From Zasmidium citrigriseum (taxonomy: Eukaryota > Ascomycota > Dothideomycetes > Mycosphaerellales > Mycosphaerellaceae), in NCBI GenBank assembly GCA_002786025.1, contig NHNW01000001.1, positions 1,178,001 to 1,242,000 of the forward strand: a DNA stretch of 64,000 bases, given 5' to 3'. The number at the start of each line of letters is the position of its first letter. The stretch's first letter is position 1. Positions 11,434 through 22,077 of the stretch are shown in pieces. Below the pieces are notes generated by a model. The model had not been told where the DNA came from. It worked only from the letters and a program-made list of their open reading frames with translations, and ran no database searches. A program made the translations under genes and the position numbers.

Positions 11434-13604
11434 TCAGAATTCCCCAATCCCGACCTTCTCCACAGAGCCTCGCCTGACCGGTCCGTCGAGCTCAGCACCC
11501 TTCGTGACTTCAACGCAGGTGGACTTGATGTCCACCGAGAAGCTTCGAACTGGGTCTTCTGACCGCACCCATCGCCATGCTAAGATACCGGCGGCTACAA
11601 TCACCGAGACCAAAGTCGACCAACCGAAGGCTTGCCAGAATGGCTGTCCCATGAGCCTCGCAAGTCTGGCAAGGAAGCCTTTGTTGCATTGCGGAGCATC
11701 GATGGTCTTCAGTTCTGCAAGCTCGATAGAGGTATCTTGAGGTGTTCGGAAGCCCATTGCTCCAGAAGCGTACTCTTCGGGGACTTCAGGCCAGGCATCG
11801 ACGCCGTCTAAGATTGCCATAGCCATGCCGTTATCCAAATGCAGCTCGATGTGGCAATGCAGAAGCCAGGCACCAGGCGTTGTTACTTGATATCTCAAGA
11901 CTACCCACATGGCACCTTGAAAGTCGGTCAAGAAGGTGTCACGATATGGTGGCGTCTCGAGATTGAAGTTCTCTGGCTCTGCTGCGATTGCTTCGTCGAC
12001 TGAGCTGTACTTCCATATGCCGTCGCCTGATCCGATGCGCCAGTACTTGTTGGCGTGCTTGTGAACAGGATGAGGAAAGTCGACAGGCCACATGGGATCT
12101 TGGCCGACTTGCAGGACGATGTCGACCCAAGAACCGTTCTTCGTGCGAATGATCAGGTCTTCGTCATGGGCCTCTGGAGCATCCAGATTGTACAGCAATG
12201 GCTTGTACGCTGAGCGGTCGGATGGGTACTTCTTCTTGCCGCTTAACGTGAACTCCCAGGTCGAGTTGGCCTTTCCAAGCTCGAGAACATGCATCTCGTC
12301 AGCATGGCGAGCTGGAACTTTCTTAGGCCACGGAACCAAGTTTTTGTCGTCCAGCATCACAGTCTGGAGGACCGGCCACGCATTGTACCCAAACCACGGC
12401 ATCGAGATCGTCGAGATGTTGAACCACGGATCTGGCTCCACGAGATCTTTCTCGCCGCCTTTGTATCGCAGACGTCCGAATGAGCCGATCATCTGCGAGT
12501 ATCCACCATCAATGACCCTGATAGAGTAGTCCATCGGCCGCCTATCAAGCTTGACCATCGCAGCGTACCGCTCTCCAGCCCACAGCAGCATCGTGGTGGC
12601 TTTCACTGGCTCGATATAATGACCATCGACTTCATAAATCCACATCTCGTGCTCATCGATCGACGGCTGCAGCGTCTTGAACGTGGCGGCTCCGATCCAG
12701 TTGATGCTGACCCACTTGTCCTTCGGGTCGACTTCGATGATTTCTTCGTTGCCCCAGGATTTCACGCAGCCTTCTTGCATGCCAAATGGGATCACGGATG
12801 GGTCGCCGTCTTTTAGCCATGGCCCTTCGGTCGATGGTACGAAAGGGAAGCATCTAGACGATGTCAGTCTCTGCAAGAGAAGACCCAGGAGCTGACTCAC
12901 CCTTTATCCGTGATGGTGTGATTCGGCCAACTCTTCTCATGGAAGGGCAGTTGCATGTCGATCAGCCATTGATGTTCCGGGCAAAAGACGCTTCCCTTGC
13001 CGTTGATCAAGATACTGTCCACGCAGAAGATCTGCAACTGACTCTTCTCGAAGGTCTCTTTGTACTGAGAGGAGTTGTAGTAACTCCAGTCGGACGCTAC
13101 GATCACAACTGGATCGTTCGCCGCACGCTCCATCGCAGCGATGTCTTCTGGCTCATCGCTGATCATGTGGAAGGGCGTTGGGGTCCCAGGTCTCCTTCGA
13201 ATAAAGATCGATCCGTACAATCCATCGAGCAGCGTCGCGCGAGAGTGCGAATGATACCAGTATTGTCCTGGAGGAAACGCGGTGAAGCGGTACACATAGC
13301 TCTCGCCTGGCTCAATTGGTTTCTGAGAAAGTCCCGGTACGCCATCTGACCATGGAGTGTCTTGCATCAAGATTCCGTGCCAATGGACTGTGGTGTTCTG
13401 GTGCATGTTGTTGTGGACTGTGACTTCGACTTGATCGCCTTCGTCGAACACGAGATTGGGACCTGGGAATTGGCCGTTCGTGAGGATCATGTTGCGGGTT
13501 TGGCCATTGGGAGCACCGGGCTCCCAGGTGAATGTCAATTCTGCTTTTCGCAGAGCGGCGAAGGTTGGTGTAGACCATAGCAAGGTCCAGAGGAAAGTCT
13601 TCAT
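11434..13604 (-). CDS. Laccase-like multicopper oxidase with C-terminal membrane anchor
   Basis: Two exons (13604-12901, 12853-11434) encode 707 aa. The signal peptide is MKTFLWTLLWSTPTFA. All four copper-ligand motifs are intact: HWHG (74-77), WYHSH (116-120), HPVHKH (496-501) and HCHIELH (567-573). The residue ten positions after the T1 cysteine (Cys568) is Met578, an axial Met that usually goes with low redox potential. A hydrophobic segment (about 644-660) followed by a basic/acidic tail suggests a single-pass anchor with the enzyme facing outwards, as in Fet3-, Abr1- and pigment-cluster oxidases. It would oxidise phenols or metal ions. An in-frame ATG at 13628 adds eight residues ahead of the signal peptide. 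It shares a divergent promoter with the O-methyltransferase. Confidence 0.92.
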
Positions 13605-14028
13605 CGCGATGGTTGCATCGAATATCATTGGAACCTGCGAATGAAGAAGACTTGAGGACTGGCCTCAAAAAGATGAGACAGGAGCTCAGTCCAAGATGGG
13701 ACTCTCAATTGCACCAAGGTTGCCATCGTCTCACGAGCACAAGATCTCGCGCAATCTCTGCAACAGCATTGCTCAAGGTTGACGATCGTGAACCTATTCG
13801 GTAGCCGAAACAGCCTGACCCGAGGGTCAACCAGCAGAAGGTTTTCATCCCTGGTAGATGCGGTCGAGATCTCATGAGAGCACAGGGATCATATCGAAGC
13901 TCTGAGGAGCTCCAGCAATCATCTACATACTTCTCGATCGACTGCTTGCTCTCTCGTGATAATAGCGATAGGACATTCGTTCAGTACAGTCACGACTTGT
14001 AGATCACATCGATCGAGGATACTGTACA
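13605..14028. promoter_or_regulatory. Divergent promoter, oxidase / O-methyltransferase
   Basis: A 424-bp region separates two head-to-head genes that often occur together in fungal phenol or pigment tailoring. The arrangement allows co-regulation. I could not recognise a specific operator. Confidence 0.4.
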
Positions 14029-15424
14029 ATGGGTTCAATGGGGAAATCGCAGACCTTGGTCGAGTTTGCAGACCAAGTCGCAGATACTGCTCGTGCGATC
14101 GCTGCATACTGCAAAGCCAATGGTCATCCAGAGCCGTGTCTGTATCCCACCGATTCGGAGAAGTCTTTGGACATTCTACCAACAGCTGCTCCCCTGGACA
14201 TTCAGATTGCGAGACAAGACCTCATCGATGCAGCAAAACGGGTGCAGCAAATTGCCACCGATCCTGCACAGTTCCTTCCTGAGTTGGCGGTCCATGTGAG
14301 TGGTATCGACAAAGAGTATAGGACTTATCACTGACGGTGATTAGCCCCAACACATAGCTTGCGTTCAATGGCTTTGCAGATTCCATATTCCAGGCCTTGT
14401 TCCTTCGTCTGGCACAATATCCTACGACGATCTCGCGAATCTAGCAAACGTTCCTCTTGATGTCCTCAAAAGCGTTGTCCGTATGGCCATTTGCGCACAT
14501 TTCTTCGACGAGCCAACTCCCGGACACGTCGCTCACAGCCGCCTTTCGGCCCACTTTGCGAAGAGCGCCCCTCTCCAGGACTGGGCCGAGTTCCTTGCTG
14601 ACGCCACTGTTCCAATGGCTATTCGATTTGCGGATGCCACGCAGCGATGGGGTGCCACGAAGAGCAAGACTGAGACTGCTTTCAACATTGCCTTAGACAC
14701 GGATCTGCCCTTCTTTGATTATTTGAACAAGACACCGGATTTCAGGAAGCGGTTTGCCGGATACATGAAGTGTGTGACGGCGACGCAGGGGACTGCTATT
14801 GAGCATTTGATTGAGGGTTTCGATTGGGCTGGTGTTGGCAACGGACTGGTTGTCGATGTGAGTTGAAAGTCTGATTGAAATGAGGAAGATGTGCTGACAG
14901 CCCTCGAAAAGGTCGGCGGCTCCAGTGGCCATGCAAGCATTGCACTCGCACGGCGCTACCCGGAACTGGGATTCATCGTTCAAGACCTTCCAGATGTCAT
15001 CCAGACATCAATCGCCGGCGCCACGGACCTCGAAGACTCTGTAAAGTCTCGTATTACGTTCCAGGGTCACAGCTTCTTTGATCCTCAACCGGTCGGAGAC
15101 GCCGACGTCTACCTGCTAAGAATGATTCTCCACGACTGGCCCGACAACGAAGCCAAGACGATTCTAACTCACATACGCAAGGCGATGAAACCAACAGCTC
15201 GTCTTGTCATCATGGACACCGGCCTCCCCGAACCAGGAACGATCAGTCTAAGCCAAGAAAGTCAGCTGCGAGTCAGGGATTTGACCATGAGGGAGACCTT
15301 CAACGCGCACGAGCGTGAGATGGAGGAGTGGGCTGCGCTTCTGGCAGAGGTAGACAAGGGATGGAAGATCAAGAGGGCGGTGCAGCCTTTCGGAAGCAAT
15401 CTGAGTGTGATGGAGATTGCGTAG
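14029..15424 (+). CDS. SAM-dependent O-methyltransferase (plant COMT / AflP type)
   Basis: Three exons (14029-14295, 14345-14857, 14912-15424), all phase 0, encode 430 aa. An N-terminal helical dimerisation region precedes the Rossmann methyltransferase domain. The SAM loop VDVGGSSGH straddles the last intron (about 258-266), and the catalytic-base motif MILHDWPDNEA carries His334. Members methylate phenolic hydroxyls using S-adenosylmethionine. It is divergently paired with the multicopper oxidase, suggesting work on an aromatic compound. ATG 14029 is the first ATG of the frame; the MGSMGK start leaves a second option three residues on. Confidence 0.9.
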
Positions 15425-15846
15425 GTGGATCAATCGATGCTGGAGATCCTTGTCAGGGGTTACAATTCACTGGTTCCCAGGCACTGACTATTTGGAGAGA
15501 AACCAAAAGTCAATCTTCGATACGCGCGGAAATCAAATCCCGATAGTCCTATCACTGGTTCGTATACCAGGGGTCTCGTTCGTATCGGATTGGTAGCGTA
15601 GGCATTGTATCGAGATAGAACACGGCATAGCCACCCGGCGAAGACCACGGAAAGCAAGGATATCGATGGTTCGAACGGTCGAGACAAGTATGTCTCTGGC
15701 CAACGACGTAAGTACTGTTCGCCGTGGGTGAGCACGTGGAATGTGTAGACATTGATGGGGAAGAGCATTCACTTCAAAATCTATTTAATGGCTTCGTCTA
15801 CCGTCGACTTTTTGTTGAGTCTCTATCAGTACCCGATTCGGTAAAC
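15425..15846. other. intergenic, no gene seen
   Basis: This is the 3' flank of the O-methyltransferase and the promoter of the deiminase homologue. No tRNA-like cloverleaf or conserved frame was found. Confidence 0.4.
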
Positions 15847-17835
15847 ATGAGATTCGGAAACATACTCAGTCTTGCTCTTCAGGGTACGGAAATACATCCC
15901 AGTCTCATGGGAGTTATTCGAATGATTCAATAGACTCTCTTGCTGACAACTTTAGGCGGCCTCGTGGTTGCTGCTACCTTTCAAGCCGATATACGAGCCG
16001 ACACCAACAGAGATGGCATTGTCGATATTGTAGGAGCAACTGACATCCAAGCCAAGAACGATTGGACTGCCTCACGCGGAGCCATATTTCTTCCCAGCAT
16101 TGGCGATACGGACCGTCGCTGCTCCGACAGACTCTCGAGCAATTCGTCGAACGAAGAACTTGCAGCTTGCAACGATGCCTCCGACGACGTGCTACGATCG
16201 CCACAGTACTTGGCACCATTGAAGACTGTTCCATTGCCAGACCTTAGCGACTCTGCGCTCGGTACGATCGATATTCCAGACCAGAGCGTCCAACCCCTTG
16301 TTCGAATCTTTCACAAGCAGCAGGATACATGGGAATATTTGAAGCCGAACACCACTTTCTCGTGCTTTGACTTGAGAACTGGTCTGGATCTTGGAATCGA
16401 TGCGAGAGACACCAGAAGACCGGGCGGCTGGGATGGCCGTGTGACTGTCCGATTTCGAGCGATTGATGAAAGCCAGACATCTGAGGACTTCGTCATGCTT
16501 CGAGTGGCTCCTGTTCTCACACACCACCATGCGCAGGCAGCTGAGCAGCTAGTAAGCATCGAGCCGCCTCTGGAGCCAAAGTTCAACGAGGAAATCTCCG
16601 CTGCTGCCTTGGCTGCTGGGATAACGGCACCTCTTTATACCTTCCCATCTCATCCGAAGGACGGTGATCCAAACGAGCATGAAGGCTGGAGTAAGTTTGG
16701 TGGCTGATTGAACTTGAATCGCAACTAAATTTGAGTAGCGCAGGACTTCTTTGAACCGGGCTACGCGAGTATGCCGGGTCCAAATGATACTACGATTTCA
16801 ATACGTATCATGATCAGATCGGCTCAGGACAAAAGACAGAACGGCCGCTTGCTGTTCACACAGATTCGCAATGCATCGATTGGAGCTGTTCAGAGTCTGG
16901 GTGGTCCATACTGGAGTATCGATTCCATGGGAAATCTTGAGGCCATACCGCCATATGAATACAATGGGAAGTCGTATCCTGCCGGTCGAATCATCACCGG
17001 CGGCGATCTGCAGAAGAACCAGACACCCTTCATCTTGCCATATCTGCAGGCCCAGGAGATTCAGTCTCCGATCGTCCTGGACTCTTCATGGCTGGTCGTT
17101 GGTCATGTCGACGAGTTTATTCAGTTCTTGCCGGCAAATAATACACAAGGCTGGATTGTCATGATTGCTGATCCTTTGCTCGGCATCGATATTCTGCAGT
17201 CCGCTCACGATATGGGTTACGGCTCATCGAGGGCCTTCTCTCGCAAGAACACTACCGAAGCGCATAACGTACCCGGACAAACAGTTGATCAGCTCTTGCA
17301 ACTAGAGGACCTCATTGCGAATAATACAGCGTGGGCCCATCGGATCCAGGCCAATCTCGATATCTTGAGGAAAGAGACGGGCATCAATGACGAGGATATT
17401 CACCGTCTTCCAGCACTTTGGCATACTTGGGAAGGCGGGTTGGAAGTTTCTTCCAGCAACGACACGGCGTCAAGCAGCAAAGTCAAGAAAGACATCAAGT
17501 CGTCGTATGGAAGCAGCCAGCTGAGCATCCTCCGCCTCGGTCAGAATCAGGCTGCCCGTCTGCAGAAACGAGACATAGACTGGCCAGGCACCGCTGTCGC
17601 CTACTTCCCTGGAATGATCAATGGCGTAGTATTGAGCGACAGCCAAATTATGATGCCCAAGCCTTGGGGACCGCTCGTTGATGGCGTGGATCTTCTCGAG
17701 CAGGCTGCGAGGAATGTTTATGGAGCTATTGGGTACAATGTCACCTTCATCGATGATTGGGCATATTACTCAGGCGGTGGTGAGGTGCATTGCGGCACGA
17801 ATATGCTAAGGGACACGAGTCAGCCTTGGTGGTAG
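15847..17835 (+). CDS. Protein-arginine deiminase (PAD) homologue
   Basis: Three exons (15847-15883, 15956-16690, 16739-17835) encode 622 aa. A short hydrophobic N-terminus is followed by a calcium-loop-like DTNRDGIVDI, as in the PAD middle domain. The C-terminal catalytic domain has all four residues of the PAD active site: Asp260 in TQDFFEPGY, His380 and Asp382 in GHVDEF, and Cys609 in HCGTN. The Asp-to-His distance (120) matches human PAD4 (D350-H471, 121). The predicted reaction is conversion of protein arginine to citrulline, probably outside the cell or in the secretory route. The second splice junction lies inside the Trp-x-Gln-Asp motif. A non-PAD guanidine-modifying activity cannot be excluded. 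Confidence 0.88.
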
Positions 17836-18212
17836 GATCGATGAAGTGGATGAGCTTCACTAGCCTGCTCACAGCCTCGCTCGGCGACCATGCCATCGAC
17901 GTCACAACGAAACGTACATGTCACTTTGATGGCAGATGTTTTTGCTGCTGCTGAAAATCGACGACTGAGTCAGCAGAAGTCTTCAAGAGTGCCTGCGTTG
18001 GCCTTTCTGGGTAAGCCCCAATGATCGGCGGTCAATCTCGAGGGTGATCGGCGACGAGAAACAGACAGAAGACTTCACGCCCCTCTCTCGGAGAACTTGT
18101 TTTTATCAACCATACCAGCCACATATATCACCAGCTCACTATATTTCATCGACACGAAAAGTTTGCACATGCTAAGGGTCGAGTTGGCTGGGACCATCGA
18201 ATATATTGTCTG
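17836..18212. other. intergenic, no gene seen
   Basis: This is the promoter region of the LtrA-like gene. AT-rich stretches (acatatatcacc near 18120) lie about 90 nt before its start. Nothing else is recognisable. Confidence 0.4.
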
Positions 18213-19604
18213 ATGATGACCTCCAATATGGATGATGAACACGAGACCTCGCCGTCGAGATATCTGGTGAAACGGCCGAAGGCGCTACAATGGTTTCACA
18301 ATGGCCAATTGCAGAAAGAGAGCGAAGAAGAACGACAAGCAGGCCGATTCGAGCTCTTCCTCGACTTGCTCTGTAAGACCAATGAACAAAGGTTCTATGA
18401 AAAGTCGGACTAACAACGTGAGCAAGACGTAGCAATAGTGGCCAACTTCAGCGAGCACCTGGCCGAGCACCCGGACGGCGTACATGTGGTCCAATACCTC
18501 CTCACATTCTGGCCGGCCTGGCACATCTGGTCGGATATACGAGAGATCATGAATTCCTTCTATACGGATGACATTGTGCAACGCTGCATCATCCTCTGGC
18601 TGATGGCCATGCTTGTTTTGTACGCCAATAATGCCAACGAGATTGGCGAGATCGATGCTCTCCGTACTACCGCTGGAGCCTACATGGTCGCTCGCTTCAC
18701 CGTGGCAGTGGTGATGTTGATTCACTCCTTTGCGAGCTACCAGCACCGCGTCCAGGCAAGGGTCATGGCTGGCTTCACCATCACTGGGCTTTTTCTATGT
18801 ATCCCGCTCTTCTTCGAAGAAGTCAGCACCCGTGGCAAGATCGCCGTCGTGGCCGTCATTATCGCCTATCAAGAGATCACCTGGTTCCTTGCGTATGGAC
18901 CGTGGATTAAGCAGGCACTGAAGCTGACCTACTCTACGGCTGTGGATATTTTGCATGAGATCGATCGGCTTGCGGCTTTCTTCATCATCATTCTCGGGGA
19001 GTATCTATATGGTATTGTCGTTGGAAGCCCAGCCGGTGTTGGAATCACAAGAGGCTACGGCCGCGCTGTGTGTACTCTCATCATCGCCTTCTCGCTCAAT
19101 TGGATCTACACTTCCGGCGATGGAAGCTTGCAGTCGACTCATCCCATTCGAAGATCTGTATATACCGCGTTCGCCTTCTTCACTCTTCACCTGCCGCTAT
19201 CGGCAAGTTTCCTTATCGGTGGCCACATCTGTGCTGTCTCTGCTGGTACCCCGGAGTTGGAAGAAGGACAAACGCGGCTGATGGGAGGCGGCTTGGGGAT
19301 TGGAGTGTTCTGTCTGTGGGTCTTCGCTCAGCTGCATAGATCGGACGATCAGGGTCGAGAGTTGGTAATGCCAAAGCAGACGAGGGTGGCTATGAGGCTT
19401 GTGGTGGCGATTGTTCTGATTGCTGTCTCGCAGCCTCGCATCGAGATCAGCACGACTTCGTTGCTGGTGATCGAAATGGCGCTGATTGTTTGGGTTGTTC
19501 TTTGGGAGACTGTTGGAGGCATGAGCAAACATTTCAAAGTGTTCGAAAGCTGGGAAGGGAGGAATCCACCGAGCGAAAGCATTGTGGTGGACGAGAAAGC
19601 TTGA
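18213..19604 (+). CDS. LtrA-like (low temperature requirement A) multipass membrane protein
   Basis: Two exons (18213-18372, 18427-19604) encode 445 aa. Splicing creates the family signature RFELFLDLLYVAIVANFSEHL, and many hydrophobic helices follow. The paired acidic/histidine segment DILHEIDRLAAFFIIILGE is typical of bacterial and fungal LtrA proteins. The family's function is unsettled; it was named from a Listeria cold-growth locus. Location is a cellular membrane. The intron acceptor used (gagcaag) is the one that preserves DLLYVA; a later AG would break it. Confidence 0.82.
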
Positions 19605-19726
19605 GCTGTGTACTGGACCAGAGACTGGATACTTGAAACTCGGGTGTGTTGGCCGTCGTCTTGCTATATCGCATCAACCGATTCAATGTAACTCACAAGG
19701 TCTCGAGATCTAGAGACATTGTGCTC

Positions 19727-20245
19727 TCAACACGTGCAGCACCACGTCGAAAAGAAGCCCGGTGAGTCCAGGTCATGAAACTCTCCCGGATAGCTCTCTC
19801 CCATAGGTCCCACTGCCTCAACATCCATACTCGAACTATACTGGTCGGACCATCTTACTCCCTTCCAGGGTATGTCTTCTTTGTCCTCCAAGATCTCATA
19901 TTGCTCTTTAGGGCCTGCCCCATAAGCTCCTGCAGCGTACAGAAGGAAGGCCCATTCGATTTTTTCAAGTCGTGAATCGTTAGGATCAAGCTGACCAGCA
20001 GCGTCGAGGTACCATATTTCCCTATGCTCATCCAAAGTCTCTTCAAATCGATTGTAAGCAGCTTCAAGATCACTGGCAGTAGCGCCGTAATATTCTGGTC
20101 TCGAAGGGTTGGTCGTTATGTCTTCGCTGCGGAGATACTCGAGCTCTTCGCGCAGTTCTTTGTTGAGTCCAATGATTGACACTAGCTGCACGTCGTTCAT
20201 GATTTCGAAGGTCGTGTCGGTTGAAATTGTGGTTGTCGTTGACAT
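19727..20245 (-). CDS. Hypothetical acidic protein
   Basis: A single exon encodes 172 aa, starting with a Ser/Thr-rich stretch (MSTTTTISTDTTFE). It is acidic, rich in Glu, Asp and Tyr, with helical segments such as ELREELEYLRSED and YNRFEETLDEHREI. It ends in a cysteine cluster (TWCCTC). There is no signal peptide or membrane helix. I do not recognise the family. The length, first-ATG start and composition support a real gene, but a non-conserved orphan is possible. Confidence 0.55.
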   Translation of the reverse strand: MSTTTTISTDTTFEIMNDVQLVSIIGLNKELREELEYLRSEDITTNPSRPEYYGATASDLEAAYNRFEETLDEHREIWYLDAAGQLDPNDSRLEKIEWAFLLYAAGAYGAGPKEQYEILEDKEDIPWKGVRWSDQYSSSMDVEAVGPMGESYPGEFHDLDSPGFFSTWCCTC

Positions 20246-20493
20246 TGGATCTCCAACATGGATTGCTGCTGCTTATGTGTCTCTCAAGAAAGACTCGCAA
20301 CGGGACAGGATGCAGTACGAAACACGTACGGTTCATTAGCGGTTTTGAACTCATTCGTTTAGTCGAGAATGAATAGCAATGTGAGCCGAGAAGTGGAACA
20401 TCCCAAATATGGTGAACTGTCTGACCACGTTGTTCTAAAACACAACGTCAACCCAGCATGCCTGTGCCGAGCTCAATTTACATCATTGCGCTC

Positions 20494-21574
20494 TTACCAG
20501 AACGCAATGACCCTAACTTCAATACTTTGACGCGGCTCTTTCAGATCTTCTGAGCCAAGCAACATCGGCGACCCATGTGGACTACCGCTGGCGATATTCG
20601 GATCGTCATCAGAGGCGGTGTCTCCGATCTTCAGAATCAGAACATCGTCCGGGCTTTGATCCGAGTAATAGTACCACTTCTGCTCGATGGGGTCCTTGGG
20701 TGGTAAGATGATGCGTATCGTGTTCATGAATTCTCCTTTGTCATTGTCACTTGGATTCCGGTACGCAGCATCATAAATGCCATTGACCTTATCGAGTGTC
20801 CTCCAGTCACAAGCAGCGAGAGGATCCCGCTTGACGGTCTTCAAGGGACGCTGTGATGGCGCATGGTTAGCTTTATTCAAGAAACACGAGTCGATAATGA
20901 TCTTACCCAAACGCTATACGCCGCATATCGAGGCACGTTCTGCTCGCCTGAATCTTCTGCGTCCAGCGCTTCTTTTCCAGCGTTTTTGATATCGTGTCTG
21001 CAGTGGCGAACGGTGTCACGCAGACCCTTGTTCGACATATCAACATGAACGTTGCGAACAGGCTCAATCGAGCTATCAACGCTCTTTCCAGTAACTCACA
21101 ATTTGTCAGTACAGATAGTGACATGAAGTCATGGTGAAGATAACACACCGATTGGAACGTCTCGTGGCATCTTATCAAATATCTGATCCATCTCACCACC
21201 CTTCCTGTGCTGGACTGTGGGCTTCGAATCCTGATGCACTGGAAGTTTGCGTCTTGTCACGCCGCTCCAAACGACAACATTCTTGGCCCCTGTAACCTCT
21301 TTCATAAGTTCTTGAATCTCTGAGAAGTAGACGTCTTCGAGATTGCGGCCTTCAATTCGTCCGATCCGACGATCTTCGAATGATGCTTGAGGAAGGTAAA
21401 GCCTTGAACGTCGAGACCTTCCGGGCCTTTCACGACATCGGATGCCGTGCGGAAGTCATTGAGCTCGACTTCTTTCAAAACGAAGTCTTTGTTCTGGGGC
21501 GTTGCGAAGAACGATCTCTCCTCTGCTGGCACCGATTCGTCAGGAATACTGAAGCGAAGCGTGCCTCTGGCCAT
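20494..21574 (-). pseudogene. CmcJ/AsaB-like hydroxylase/desaturase, apparently frameshifted
   Basis: Exons are inferred at 21574-21149, 21094-20907 and 20850-20494. They read ARGTLRFSIP at the N-terminus, then RNVHVDMS (His-x-Asp, the probable iron site), AAYSVWRPLKTVKRDPLAACD and a C-terminal EVRVIAFW. These are hallmarks of the fungal CmcJ/AsaB/NvfI-type protein family found in secondary-metabolite clusters. Between KHHSKI and VYFSEIQELMKEVTGAK the reading frame changes (about 21345-21375). No intron of plausible size repairs it, and exon 1 has a length of 0 mod 3 where 1 is needed. Either the gene is inactivated by an indel, or there is a sequence error. Both halves otherwise remain intact and splice cleanly. 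Confidence 0.6.
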
Positions 21575-22077
21575 GTTGACTTGGCTGGGTGTCTTCAGGC
21601 GATTCACAGTTGAAATCCAAGCAGTCTTGTTGCTGCTTACTTGTATATCTTTGTGACGCGGCGATCGTCAGCCGCACCTCTCTTAGTCAGAATCAATGGC
21701 CTCATAGTGCTCGATCCTTCAGTCTGCTGCTAGGTTCGGGGCTCGGATCTTGTTGAGGTGTCCCAAGTTGGATGAGGAGTCGTGTCCGGGTTCGGGTCGC
21801 ACTTCATGCCTATCTCGTCGTGTGAGGTGACATGGTTCGCCCGCTTTGCTAGCGCTGAGGTACAACATGAATACATCCTGGCATCTATTCGTTCATGATG
21901 CGAGTGAACGAGTTACATGTATTACGGGCCGTACTCCTTTCGTAAAATGTGCCCTAGAGAGCTTGACGAAGAACAGGCAATGATAGAGAGCAGTGCGATG
22001 ACCATATGATTCATGCGTCACTGATGTTAGGAGCAAGATCATGTCTATCAGCCCGAGACTATTCCGCACAACATACT
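21575..22077. other. intergenic, no gene seen
   Basis: A 503-bp region lies between two genes on the same strand. I saw no reading frame with family character and no repeat. Confidence 0.4.

Noticed and set aside
2676..15424. Classical secondary-metabolite gene cluster
   Set aside because: Tailoring enzymes are present but no PKS, NRPS, terpene cyclase or prenyltransferase is visible in the window.
15425..15846. Possible tRNA near 15560 (ggttcgtataccagg)
   Set aside because: It resembles a B-box loosely but no matching A-box, acceptor stem or anticodon arm could be drawn.
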